Below, one piece after another: positions 17,951 through 26,139 of a DNA stretch of 64,000 nucleotides; positions within the stretch are counted from its first letter, which is position 1; each line of letters opens with the position of its first letter. A program made the translations under genes and the position numbers. The stretch comes from Niveispirillum sp943370215 (GTDB lineage: Bacteria > Pseudomonadota > Alphaproteobacteria > Azospirillales > Azospirillaceae): positions 104,821-168,820 of the forward strand of contig CALRQC020000007.1 of NCBI GenBank assembly GCA_943370215.1, written 5' to 3'. The notes beneath the pieces are model-generated. The model worked only from the letters and a program-made list of their open reading frames with translations. It ran no database searches and had not been told where the DNA came from.

Positions 17951-19183
17951 TTACGACAGCAGCACCACATTAAGGTCCTTCAGCCCGTTGATAAAGTTCG
18001 ATCTGAAACGTTTCGGTCTACTAACCACCTCGAACCCCGACGCCCGGCGGGCCAGATGTTCGAAAGCCACCCGCAACTGCATCTCCGCCAGCCGGAAGCC
18101 GAGGCAGGAATGCTGACCCGTGCCGAAGCCCAGATGGCGGATATTGCTGCGCGTGATGTCGAACCGATCCGGGTCGGCAAATTCGCTTTCATCACGGTTG
18201 GCAGCGGAGAACCAGGTGACAATCTTGTCGCCTTTGGCGATCTTCTGGCCGCCGACCTCCGTATCCGCCATGGCGGTGCGACGCATATGCATCACCGGCG
18301 TGGCATAGCGCACCATCTCCCGCACGGCCGTCTTCATCAGGCCGGGATCAGCCCGCAGGCGGCGCCATTCATCTGGAAACTGGGCAAAGGCGGCGATGGT
18401 ATGCGACAGGGAATTACGCGTCGTCTCATTGCCGCCGACCAGGACCAGGATCAGGTTACCGACGAAATCCGCCTCGCTGACCGGCTGGTCGCCGACCTTG
18501 GCATTGGCCAGCAGAGAGGCGACATCGCTGCCCGGCCGGGCGCGGCGATCCACGAACAGCTCATGGGCAAAGGCCAGAAATTCCCCCATCGTGGCGGCCA
18601 GCGCCTCCGGCGATTGCCGGAAATCGGGGTCATCCTCCCCCACGAAGGCGTTGGTCCAGTGGTAGAGCTGCTTCCACATCTCGCCGGGCAGGTTCAGCAG
18701 TTCGGCCAGCGTCAGCAGCGGCAGCGGGGCCGACAGCAGGGGCACCATATCCACCGGACTGTCATTGGGGATCTGCTCCAGCAGGTCGGACACGCGTTTG
18801 TTGATCCGCGCCTCGATATCCTCCAGCCGGTTCGGCGTCAGGCTGGGCATCAGGGCGCGGCGATATTGCGTGCTGACGGGCGGGTCCTGGGAAATGAAGG
18901 GGGTGCCGATGGCGGCCTCCCCCGAATTGGTCAAGCCCACCTCATTCTCATTGAAGATCCGGTGCCCGCCATTCTCCCGCGCCGACGAGAACAGCTCGGG
19001 CTTGCCCAGAACGCTCACGATATCGTTGTAGCGGGTGACAGCCCAGAAGCCGGTACCATCGGCCTCCGGGTTCCAATGGACCGGGGATTCGCGGCGTAAC
19101 CGCGCAAATGTCGTGTGCGGAACCCCTTCGACATACAGGTCGGGGTCCTTCAGGTCGGGAAATCCGTTGCCGATATGGCCCAT
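17951..19183 (-). CDS. Cytochrome P450 (CYP125/CYP142-like)
   Basis: 410 residues, AGGAG before the ATG. The I-helix has GGNETTRNS, the K-helix region is REMVRYATPV, and the heme-ligand loop is FGTGQHSCLG (Cys about 357). From memory of the family, DLYVEGVPHTTF, AGNETTRNS-type and NGLKDL segments resemble bacterial CYP125/CYP142 steroid- or terpenoid-side-chain oxidases; the substrate is not proven. Electrons would come from the ferredoxin at 21.7 kb and the reductase at 3.4 kb. It lies 15 nt downstream of the TonB receptor gene. Confidence 0.87.
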   Translation of the reverse strand: MGHIGNGFPDLKDPDLYVEGVPHTTFARLRRESPVHWNPEADGTGFWAVTRYNDIVSVLGKPELFSSARENGGHRIFNENEVGLTNSGEAAIGTPFISQDPPVSTQYRRALMPSLTPNRLEDIEARINKRVSDLLEQIPNDSPVDMVPLLSAPLPLLTLAELLNLPGEMWKQLYHWTNAFVGEDDPDFRQSPEALAATMGEFLAFAHELFVDRRARPGSDVASLLANAKVGDQPVSEADFVGNLILVLVGGNETTRNSLSHTIAAFAQFPDEWRRLRADPGLMKTAVREMVRYATPVMHMRRTAMADTEVGGQKIAKGDKIVTWFSAANRDESEFADPDRFDITRSNIRHLGFGTGQHSCLGFRLAEMQLRVAFEHLARRASGFEVVSRPKRFRSNFINGLKDLNVVLLS

Positions 19184-19198
19184 GGCATGTCTCCTGGA

Positions 19199-21409
19199 TC
19201 AGAAGCTGTAACGCATGGAGGCACCAAAGGTGCGCGGCGACTTGGGCACCAGGAAGGGATAAGGGAAGCCTGCACCGCGCAGGTCCAGCCCGTAGCCATA
19301 GGCCTTGGTGTTGAACAGGTTGTTGGCGAATACCGACAGGCGCAGGCCGTCACGCTCCCAGGCCAGATTGGCATTCACCATCGTGTAGCCGCCCTGCTGC
19401 AATTCCTGGTTCGCCTGCGTCGCCAGCGGATTGACGTCGTTGAAAGGCGAGAACCATTGCCGGCTGAAATAGCTGGCGGTGGGGCTGAAGGTGATGGCTC
19501 CCTCGGCCAGTTCCGCCACCTGCCAGTCGAAGCCCAACTGCGCCGTGAGCTTCGGTGCGAAGGGCAGTTCATTGCCGCTGAGATCCGCACCTTGCAGCGT
19601 CAGTTCCTTGTACTTCGTATCCAGCAGGCCCATGGAGCCATTGACGGAGAAGGTGCCGCTGACCCGCAGGTTGAACTCCGCCTCCGCCCCCAGCACCCGG
19701 GATTTGGGGGCGTTGACCAGGATGTTGGTGGGGCCGGGCTGCAGATCCTGAACCTGCTGATTGCGGTAATCGTAATAGAACAGGGCGCCGGACAGGCTCA
19801 GCCGGTTATCCAGATAGCGGCCCTTGGCACCGATCTCATAGGCGTTCACCTTCTCCGGATCGACATAGTTGATGCCTTTGGAGGAGGTGTAGCTGCCACC
19901 ATTGAAGGCACCGGACCGGTAGCCGCGATTATAGCTGGCATAAAGCAGCGTGCCGTCCTCGAACTTATAGCTGAGCGCCACACGGCCGGTCAGCGCGCTG
20001 CCATCGCCATCCAGATTGAAGCGGGCATTGGGGTTATAGGCGCAGGTGCCCGCCGCCCCGGCGCACGGCACGGTGGTAGCCAGCGGGCTGGGCGTGCCAC
20101 GGAACTTGCCAGCAAACAGATAGGCGGTACCATCCTCATAGCTGGACTTGTCCCAGGTATAGCGGGCGCCCACGGTCAGGGTCAGGGGATCGGACAGGTC
20201 ATAATCCACCTGGCCGAATACAGCCTTGGACGTGCGTACCTGCTTGTAATGCTGGAAAAAGCCGCCATCGACACCCGGCCCCAGCATGGAACCGATATTG
20301 AACAGATTGTCGGTTTCCACCGTGTCGCGGCCATAGATGCCGCCGGCCACCAGCGTATAGCCGTCACCACCATAATTCGCACGCAGTTCCTGGTTGAACT
20401 GCTTGTAATCGGACTGCCAGTTAATGTTCAGAATGACCAGAGGTGACCCGTCGGACGCCTGCTGAAGGTTCTGTTTGCCACCATCATAGGAGGTGATGGA
20501 GGTGATGCTGAGGCTGTCGGAGACATTCCAGGCGATGTTGGCCGACGTGCCCCAGGCATCCGTCCTGTTGTCGCCGATACTATCCTCATTCACCTCGAAG
20601 AAGCCCAGCCCCTGCCGATAGGGCAACAGGCCATGGACGGCGGCCTGCGTGCCCCGGTCACGGCCGGCATAGGCTTTGAGGTTGATATCCACGTCCCCAT
20701 CGCCGGGCACGACGCGCAGGCTGAACCGGCCCTGCAATGTGTCGCTGCTGTTGGGATCGCGGCCACCAGGATAGACATTCTTGATCTGGCCGTCGCCCTT
20801 TTTGTAGTTCACGGCGGCACGCACGCCGACATGATCCTCTGCCAGCGTGGCCTCTGCCGCGCCTTGGGCCGTCAGCGTGTTGAAATTGCCATATCCGATC
20901 TCAGCATAGCCCTCATTGCCGTTCAGGCGCGGGCCGCGGGTGATGAAGTTGATGGCACCGCCTGTGGTGTTGCGGCCGAACAGGGTACCCTGCGGACCGC
21001 GCAACACCTCCACCCGTTCCAGGTCGAACAGGCCCATGCCATGGCTGGTGCGGTTGGCCAGATAGACGTCGTTGATATAGACGCCGATGGGCGACGCCTG
21101 GTTCGAGTTATATTCGTTGGCCACGCTGATGCCGCGCAGGGCAAAATTCGGCTGCGTGCTGCCATAGGGGCTGTTGACCTGCAGGTTCGGCACGGCCATG
21201 GCCAGATCGGCGGAATTGGTCACGCCCTTTTCAGTCAGCGCGTCGCCCGTGAAGGCAGAAATCGCCAACGGAACCTCAGTGATTGCCTGTTCGCGGCGCT
21301 GGGCCGTCACGATGATTTCTTCCAGGACCGCAGGCGCCGCAGTCTGCGCCAAGCCAGCCGTCGGCATCGCCAGCGCAATGGCGCTGGCGCTCATCTTGAT
21401 AAAGCGCAT
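19199..21409 (-). CDS. TonB-dependent outer-membrane receptor
   Basis: 736 residues with GGGAGG upstream of the ATG. A signal peptide ends near GLAQTAAP, followed by the TonB box EEIIVTAQRRE, a plug domain (NLQVNSPYGS, RGPQGTLFGRNTTGGAINF) and a 22-strand-type barrel ending in Phe (ASMRYSF). This sphingomonad-style receptor class imports large or hydrophobic nutrients. Operon partner of the P450 and the AraC regulator, so it likely brings in the P450 substrate. Confidence 0.9.
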   Translation of the reverse strand: MRFIKMSASAIALAMPTAGLAQTAAPAVLEEIIVTAQRREQAITEVPLAISAFTGDALTEKGVTNSADLAMAVPNLQVNSPYGSTQPNFALRGISVANEYNSNQASPIGVYINDVYLANRTSHGMGLFDLERVEVLRGPQGTLFGRNTTGGAINFITRGPRLNGNEGYAEIGYGNFNTLTAQGAAEATLAEDHVGVRAAVNYKKGDGQIKNVYPGGRDPNSSDTLQGRFSLRVVPGDGDVDINLKAYAGRDRGTQAAVHGLLPYRQGLGFFEVNEDSIGDNRTDAWGTSANIAWNVSDSLSITSITSYDGGKQNLQQASDGSPLVILNINWQSDYKQFNQELRANYGGDGYTLVAGGIYGRDTVETDNLFNIGSMLGPGVDGGFFQHYKQVRTSKAVFGQVDYDLSDPLTLTVGARYTWDKSSYEDGTAYLFAGKFRGTPSPLATTVPCAGAAGTCAYNPNARFNLDGDGSALTGRVALSYKFEDGTLLYASYNRGYRSGAFNGGSYTSSKGINYVDPEKVNAYEIGAKGRYLDNRLSLSGALFYYDYRNQQVQDLQPGPTNILVNAPKSRVLGAEAEFNLRVSGTFSVNGSMGLLDTKYKELTLQGADLSGNELPFAPKLTAQLGFDWQVAELAEGAITFSPTASYFSRQWFSPFNDVNPLATQANQELQQGGYTMVNANLAWERDGLRLSVFANNLFNTKAYGYGLDLRGAGFPYPFLVPKSPRTFGASMRYSF

Positions 21410-21536
21410 GTAACCTCCCTAAGGCCGCCGCTGTCGTATGGGGGGGCGGCTGTCATTCTTGGCCGGCGGGTTCACCCGCATCAGGTGCCCCTATGCTAGA
21501 TCGGTGGGCACTTGGTTTGGAATGCGCAATATCGCG

Positions 21537-21574
21537 GGTTTTGGCACGGTTCTGCGGTCGGTTTAGACAAAACC
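21537..21574. promoter_or_regulatory. Inverted repeat between receptor and ferredoxin genes
   Basis: GGTTTTG and CAAAACC, 24 nt apart, in the 266-bp divergent region. The arms could be a regulator site for the TonB receptor and ferredoxin promoters. No convincing -35/-10 pair was fixed. Confidence 0.25.
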
Positions 21575-21675
21575 TGCCCTGCCCTTGCCGGCACGATCTG
21601 TACCGGCAATCACGTCGACATGGAGGTGCCGACCGCACCGCTCACCGACAATGAAAATGAAGAGGAACCAGCCCC

Positions 21676-21996
21676 ATGCCCACCATCACCGTCATCAGCC
21701 GGAGCGGCGAGGAACGACAAGTCGACGCTGAAATCGGCAAGACACTGATGCAGGTGGTCCGCGATGACAGTGGCTTTGAGGATCTGATTGCCATGTGCGG
21801 CGGCTGCCTGTCCTGCGCGACATGCCATGTCCATGTGGAAGGGGCAGCCGAGGGGGCATTACCCCCTCTTGGTCCGGATGAGGATGATCTGCTGGCGGGA
21901 TCACCCGACAGGAATGCCGGCTCCAGGCTATCCTGCCAGATTGCAATTACGGATAAGCTGGACGGTATCAGGGTACAGATCGCTGATGAGGGCTGA
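21676..21996 (+). CDS. [2Fe-2S] ferredoxin (adrenodoxin/putidaredoxin type)
   Basis: 106 residues, AGAGGAA before the ATG. Cluster ligands follow the C-x5-C-x2-C-xn-C pattern in MCGGCLSCATCHVHV and SRLSCQI. This vertebrate-type ferredoxin class serves bacterial P450s. It diverges from the receptor-P450 operon and is the likely electron donor to that P450. A second, related ferredoxin lies at 58.4 kb. Confidence 0.9.
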   Translation: MPTITVISRSGEERQVDAEIGKTLMQVVRDDSGFEDLIAMCGGCLSCATCHVHVEGAAEGALPPLGPDEDDLLAGSPDRNAGSRLSCQIAITDKLDGIRVQIADEG

Positions 21997-22024
21997 CAGC
22001 GCTTCGAAGGAGGGCTGTCAGATA

Positions 22025-22140
22025 CAGAAGAGCCATTTCAGGCAGGAGCAGATCATCGGAATCCTGCGGGAGCAGCAGGCTGGCCAGAACGCATTCGTGG
22101 AGAGTTTCAATGGGCGATGGCGAGCATATGCCTTTCGCCT
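22025..22140 (+). pseudogene. IS3-family transposase remnant with internal deletion
   Basis: The frame reads KSHFRQEQIIGILREQQAGQ, the start of an IS3-type OrfA, and runs straight into NAFVESFNGRWRAYAFR, the integrase C-terminal part of OrfB. About 1 kb of the element is missing between the two. No start codon or terminal repeats were identified. A dead relic lying between the ferredoxin and the antiporter terminator. Confidence 0.75.
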
Positions 22141-22194
22141 TTTCCAGGGCAAGTCGACCGCCGGCTCTGATCAAGGCACCCCACAACATGCAAA

Positions 22195-22229
22195 CCAAGC
22201 TGCGGTGGGTGTGACCCACCGCAGCTTGG
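22195..22229 (-). terminator. Strong hairpin downstream of the AspT-like gene
   Basis: A 16-bp perfect stem (CCAAGCTGCGGTGGGT and its complement) with a 3-nt loop, 25 nt past the antiporter stop. On the minus strand it is followed only by TTTGC, so it is a hairpin terminator with a weak U-tract. Confidence 0.6.
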
Positions 22230-22253
22230 CATAACACGGGCTCAGAGGATGTT

Positions 22254-23933
22254 TCAGAAGACGTTGACGACAACGATGGTCAGCAATGCCATGACCAGCC
22301 GGGACGTCGCATAGCCCGTTGCATAACCGACGACCGGCACATTGCTCTTGGACATTTCCTGCAATGCCCCCAGTGCGGCCGTGGTGGAGCGGGCACCCGC
22401 AACAGCACCGAGCATGATGCCGGGGTGGAACTTGAACACATAATGCCCCAGCAGGACACCGACGATGATCGGCACCAGCGTGACCAGGGTACCGGCCAGG
22501 AACAGGGCAAAGCCGTAATTCTGGATACCACCGACGAAGCCCAGGGCGGCGTTGAGACCGATACAGGCGATGAAACCGTTCAGGCCGACATTGTTGAACA
22601 CCCAGATGGCCGGGCCGGGAATATGCCCGAAGGTGCGCATGGTTGAGCGGAGATAACCGGAGATGATACCGGCGACGATAGCGCCGACAGCCGTGCCCAG
22701 CGACAGCGGGATGCCGCCAATGCGCAGGGTGAAGGCACCGATCAGTGAGCCCAGCACGATACCGAAAGCCATGAAGGCCATGTCCGAACCTTCGACCGGA
22801 CGGTCGGCATAACCCAGTTCCTTGGCAATCTTGGCCACGTCGGCCTTAGCACCCAGGATGGTCAGCACGTCACCGCGCTGGACCTTGATGTTTTCGTTCA
22901 TGCTCATGACAACGTCAGAGCGGGTATATCGGGTCAGGAAGACGCCGCGACCGGGTTCGCCAAACAGGCTATGGATCAACTCGCCCAGCGTCTTGCCGGC
23001 ATAGGCCTTGTTGGTGACGACAAGATCAAGCAGCTCGGTCGAGAAGTCCAGCAGCGGGACATCCTTCAACTCGGGGCCGAATTCATGGGCATAGGCCAGC
23101 AGGGCCGACAGGCTGCCGGAAACGGCCAGGATAGCGTTCTCGGTGAGGATTGTATCACGCTGGCAATCGATGATCGCACCGCCCTCCACCGACCGCATCC
23201 GGCGGATGAAGATCTCGTTACCGAACATCTTCTCCACCTGTTCAACCGTCTTGCCGATCAGTGCCTCGCTGACCAGACGGACGGCGCGGGCGGAATATTC
23301 ACGATAGGCCGTGGTGCCAACCTTCTTGCCGCCATGGGCCGCTTCATATTCCTGGCAAACCTTGGCCAGATCGAAGCCCAGCAGCTTGGGCGCGAAATTG
23401 GCCAGCGCATAGGCCGAACCGATGGTGCCGAAGGGATAGGTGACGGCATAGGCAACCGGCAGCAGCGCCAGCGATGCCTTCAGATCGACATCCGGCAGGC
23501 CCGACTGGTTGATCAGATCGGTGGCCACACCCAGCACCGTCGAATTGGTGTAGCCACCGGAAAGCAGACCGGCCGTCAGGGCACCATTATAGCCCAGCAG
23601 CTTGCCCAGCGCGATCGCCGTGCCGGTACCGACCAGGCAGATGATGATCGCAAAGACAACCTGCGGCAGACCATCACTGCGCAGCGCACGGATGAATTGC
23701 GGCCCGACCGAATAGCCAACCGAGAACAGGAACATGGCAAAGAAGGTGGATTGCAGGACGCCGGGCAGCTTGATCCCGACCTGTCCGACCAGCAGGCCAG
23801 CCAGAAGCGTGCTGGTCACAACCCCAAGATTGAACTTGCCCATCTTGAAATTGCCGATCCAGAATCCGATGCCAATGGTCAGGAATAGGGCGATCTCCGG
23901 GTACTTTTGCAGTGTTTCGACGAAGTAGTGCAT
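22254..23933 (-). CDS. AspT-type (AAE family) aspartate:alanine-like antiporter
   Basis: 559 residues. Two membrane halves flank a central soluble region (about residues 200-370) with two RCK/TrkA-C-like domains (RAVRLVSEALIGKTVEQVE and VTNKAYAGKTLGELI, cited in part). Glycine-rich motifs such as AGLLSGGYTNSTVLG and the C-terminal GAVAGARSTTAALG fit the AspT/YidE superfamily. AspT exchanges aspartate for alanine and, with a cytosolic decarboxylase, builds proton-motive force. Here it follows the malic enzyme gene, so exchange of a dicarboxylate for its decarboxylation product is an attractive alternative. Confidence 0.82.
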   Translation of the reverse strand: MHYFVETLQKYPEIALFLTIGIGFWIGNFKMGKFNLGVVTSTLLAGLLVGQVGIKLPGVLQSTFFAMFLFSVGYSVGPQFIRALRSDGLPQVVFAIIICLVGTGTAIALGKLLGYNGALTAGLLSGGYTNSTVLGVATDLINQSGLPDVDLKASLALLPVAYAVTYPFGTIGSAYALANFAPKLLGFDLAKVCQEYEAAHGGKKVGTTAYREYSARAVRLVSEALIGKTVEQVEKMFGNEIFIRRMRSVEGGAIIDCQRDTILTENAILAVSGSLSALLAYAHEFGPELKDVPLLDFSTELLDLVVTNKAYAGKTLGELIHSLFGEPGRGVFLTRYTRSDVVMSMNENIKVQRGDVLTILGAKADVAKIAKELGYADRPVEGSDMAFMAFGIVLGSLIGAFTLRIGGIPLSLGTAVGAIVAGIISGYLRSTMRTFGHIPGPAIWVFNNVGLNGFIACIGLNAALGFVGGIQNYGFALFLAGTLVTLVPIIVGVLLGHYVFKFHPGIMLGAVAGARSTTAALGALQEMSKSNVPVVGYATGYATSRLVMALLTIVVVNVF

Positions 23934-23952
23934 GACAAGATCTTTCCCGTTA

Positions 23953-23985
23953 CCCGGCCGGGATGCTGATCGCGTCCCGGCCGGG
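23953..23985. other. Intercistronic hairpin between malic enzyme and antiporter genes
   Basis: An 11-bp perfect stem, CCCGGCCGGGA with its complement, around an 11-nt loop. There is no T-tract, so an mRNA-stability or attenuation element setting the ratio of the two genes is more likely than a full terminator. Confidence 0.6.
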
Positions 23986-24001
23986 GAAATGGCACCTCGG
24001 A

Positions 24002-25654
24002 TCAGTAGGCCGGGTTGTAGAGCAGGCTCTCAATCCACGACCGGATCTCGGCAGGGCGCTCAACGGTGGCCAGACCGGCGTTGAACATGTATTCGACGAT
24101 GCGGGTGGCGGTGGTGATCTCCGTTTCCAGGATATGATCCTGACTGGGGAACAACATGCCCTTGGCCTGCATGGAGGGGCCGACCTGATCGGCCGTCGCA
24201 TGGGCGGCCACGATGAAGCATTCGTCATTCAGGCGGGTCGGGCGGGCGGCATAGGTGGCAAGGCCGATGGCCGGATAGATGTAGAAATTATTGGCCTGGC
24301 CCGGGCGATATGTCTGGCCTTCATAAGCCACTTCATCGAACTGCACGCCAGCGGCAAACAAGGCCTTGCCCTTGGACCAGGTATAGGCTTCCTCGGCCGT
24401 GCACTCGGCCTTGTGGGTCGGGTTGGACAGGGCGAAGATGATCGGCCGTTCGTTCAACCGTGCCATGGCCTCGATCACCTCCTTGGTGAAGGCGCGGGCC
24501 TTGGTGGAAACACCGATCAGGATCGTCGGCTTGAACTGTTCGATCACCTCGACGAAATTCTTCGAGGGCTTCTCGTTCTGCGCCCACAGCTTCTGGGTTT
24601 CGGTCAGATCGGGGCGGGAGGCTTCGATCAGGCCATTGACATCGAACAGGCGAACCCGCTTGCGCGCCTCATCGGCGGAAAGACCCAGCGTCTGCAATTC
24701 AGCAGCCACCAGCTTGGCGATGCCCAGACCGGCGGAGCCGGCCCCCAGGAACAGAATGCGCTGGTTGGCCAGCTTGCCGCCCGTCTGCTTCAGCCCGGCG
24801 GCGATCCCGGCCAGCGCGACCGAGGCTGTACCCTGGATATCGTCATTATAGCAGAGGATCTTGTCCTTATAGCGGTCCAGCATCCGGATGGCGTCGGTGC
24901 CCTTCCAATCCTCGAAATGGACGCAGCAGCCGGGGAACACTTCGGCGACAGCCTGCACAAATTCTTCCGTCAGCTCGTCCAGCTCAGCCTCTGTTACCGG
25001 GGCTTCGCGGGTGCCCAGATAATAGGGGTCGGCGCGCAGATGCTCGTTCGTGGTGCCGATATCGAACAGGACGGGCAGCAGAACCTGCGGCGGAACCGCG
25101 GCGCAGGCAGTATAGAGCTGCAGCTTGCCGATCGGGATGCCCATGCCGTTGGCGCCGATATCGCCCAGGCCCAGAATACGCCCGCCGGTGGAGACGCAGA
25201 CGAAGCGGATATCCTTTTCCGGCCAGTTGCGCAGCACCTGTGCCATCCGGCCCTTCATGTGGCGGGTGATATACATGCCGCGCGGACGGCGATAGAGATT
25301 GCCAAAGGCCTCGCAGGCATCCGCCACCGTGGGATCGTACAGGATGGGGATGAAGCGCTTGGGATCCGACATGACGGTCTTGTAGAAGACCGTCTCGTTG
25401 CGGGCCTCCAGGTCCATCAGATAGCTGTATTGATCCAGATCGTCCTTCACATGGTCCAGGTGATCGAGAACCCGTTCGACCTGACGGTCCAAGGTTTCAA
25501 CCGCGTGCGGCAGCAGACCTTCAAGACCATGTTGACGACGTTCATCACGGGTATAGGCCGTACCCTTGTTGCGGACCGGGTCATGCAGAAGATTAAGCCC
25601 GCTCAGGTTGCCCTTGGAGGCCTTTTCGACTTTGGTAACAATGTTGCTGGACAT
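24002..25654 (-). CDS. maeA: NAD-dependent malic enzyme
   Basis: 550 residues from MSSNIVTKVE, with GAAGGAAG upstream; a longer frame to 25741 would run through the sigma-54 promoter. NLLHDPVRNKGTAYTRDER, the catalytic Tyr in GMYIT, VSTGGRILGLGDIG, the metal-binding CYNDDIQGTASV, and the NAD loop LGAGSAGLGIA identify the large (about 560-residue) SfcA/MaeA class. Converts malate to pyruvate, CO2 and NADH. Transcribed from a sigma-54 promoter 72 nt upstream, with the antiporter gene downstream. Confidence 0.92.
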   Translation of the reverse strand: MSSNIVTKVEKASKGNLSGLNLLHDPVRNKGTAYTRDERRQHGLEGLLPHAVETLDRQVERVLDHLDHVKDDLDQYSYLMDLEARNETVFYKTVMSDPKRFIPILYDPTVADACEAFGNLYRRPRGMYITRHMKGRMAQVLRNWPEKDIRFVCVSTGGRILGLGDIGANGMGIPIGKLQLYTACAAVPPQVLLPVLFDIGTTNEHLRADPYYLGTREAPVTEAELDELTEEFVQAVAEVFPGCCVHFEDWKGTDAIRMLDRYKDKILCYNDDIQGTASVALAGIAAGLKQTGGKLANQRILFLGAGSAGLGIAKLVAAELQTLGLSADEARKRVRLFDVNGLIEASRPDLTETQKLWAQNEKPSKNFVEVIEQFKPTILIGVSTKARAFTKEVIEAMARLNERPIIFALSNPTHKAECTAEEAYTWSKGKALFAAGVQFDEVAYEGQTYRPGQANNFYIYPAIGLATYAARPTRLNDECFIVAAHATADQVGPSMQAKGMLFPSQDHILETEITTATRIVEYMFNAGLATVERPAEIRSWIESLLYNPAY

Positions 25655-25725
25655 CTCGGTCTTCCTTCTCGGTGATCGCATCAGGCCGGTTGCCTTCAAG
25701 CAGTGCCCGGTCGGGGACCTACATC

Positions 25726-25740
25726 GCAACGGGCGTGCCA
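25726..25740 (-). promoter_or_regulatory. Sigma-54 promoter of malic enzyme operon
   Basis: Reads TGGCACG-CCCG-TTGC on the minus strand, a perfect match to the -24/-12 consensus TGGCACG-N4-TTGC. It predicts a start near 25714, about 60 nt before the malic enzyme ATG. Confidence 0.9.
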
Positions 25741-25757
25741 AGCGAAAGGATCCGATT

Positions 25758-25770
25758 TAACTATTTGATA
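25758..25770 (-). promoter_or_regulatory. IHF-like binding site
   Basis: TATCAA-ATAG-TTA on the minus strand fits WATCAA-N4-TTR exactly, in an AT-rich tract between the sigma-54 promoter and the upstream palindromes. DNA bending here would bring the activator to the promoter. Confidence 0.65.
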
Positions 25771-25817
25771 TTATTTACTTATTTATATTTTCTACCCCAC
25801 TTGGGCCCGCGCGATTC

Positions 25818-25829
25818 TCGGGAATCCGA
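25818..25829. promoter_or_regulatory. Putative enhancer (UAS) for the sigma-54 activator
   Basis: TCGG-GAAT-CCGA, about 95 bp upstream of the -12 element. The same TCGG-N4-CCGA core occurs upstream of the two other sigma-54 promoters in this island. A weaker GTTCG...CGAAC repeat follows at 25836-25863. Confidence 0.6.
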
Positions 25830-25993
25830 AGAAGGGTTCGTGGGGCCGTACGGTCCACCGAACAAGCCGCCGTCAGCACGGGCCGTGAGAGGGAAAAATA
25901 CGTTCGTAGGCAGGTAAGCGGACCATTTTCCGACCGTGATGGAGCGACGCTGAACCGTCTGCGACAGCCTGCCGCAGCAGCAGGCCGGTATAA

Positions 25994-26037
25994 GCGAAAA
26001 AGAAAAAGCCGCGCTGCGGATCAAGGCAGCGCGGCTT
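25994..26037 (-). terminator. Intrinsic terminator of the two-component operon
   Basis: AAGCCGCGCTGC pairs with GCAGCGCGGCTT (26006-26017 and 26026-26037). On the minus strand the stem is followed by TTTTTCTTTTTCGC. It ends transcription of the response-regulator gene before the malic enzyme control region. Confidence 0.85.
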
Positions 26038-26139
26038 GTGTGCCACGTGGCACGGGCCAGCGGTCGCTGGCCTCCAACCCGCCTGAAGGGCAACCTTTAG
26101 GCGGGGTGGTATTACAGGGGGAGATGAAGCAGAAGACGT

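Larger units (their letters stand above)
25655..26139. other. 485-bp regulatory intergenic region
   Basis: Contains, from left to right, the malic enzyme leader, its sigma-54 promoter, an IHF-like site in an AT-rich tract, upstream activator palindromes, and the terminator of the response-regulator gene. Further hairpin-forming stretches lie at 26040-26053 (GTGCCACGTGGCAC) and 26055-26110. No coding frame is credible here. Confidence 0.8.

Noticed and set aside
26040..26053. GTGCCACGTGGCAC palindrome as a further activator site
   Set aside because: It lacks the TCGG-N4-CCGA core and lies in the 3' region of the response-regulator transcript; more likely a transcript hairpin or chance palindrome.
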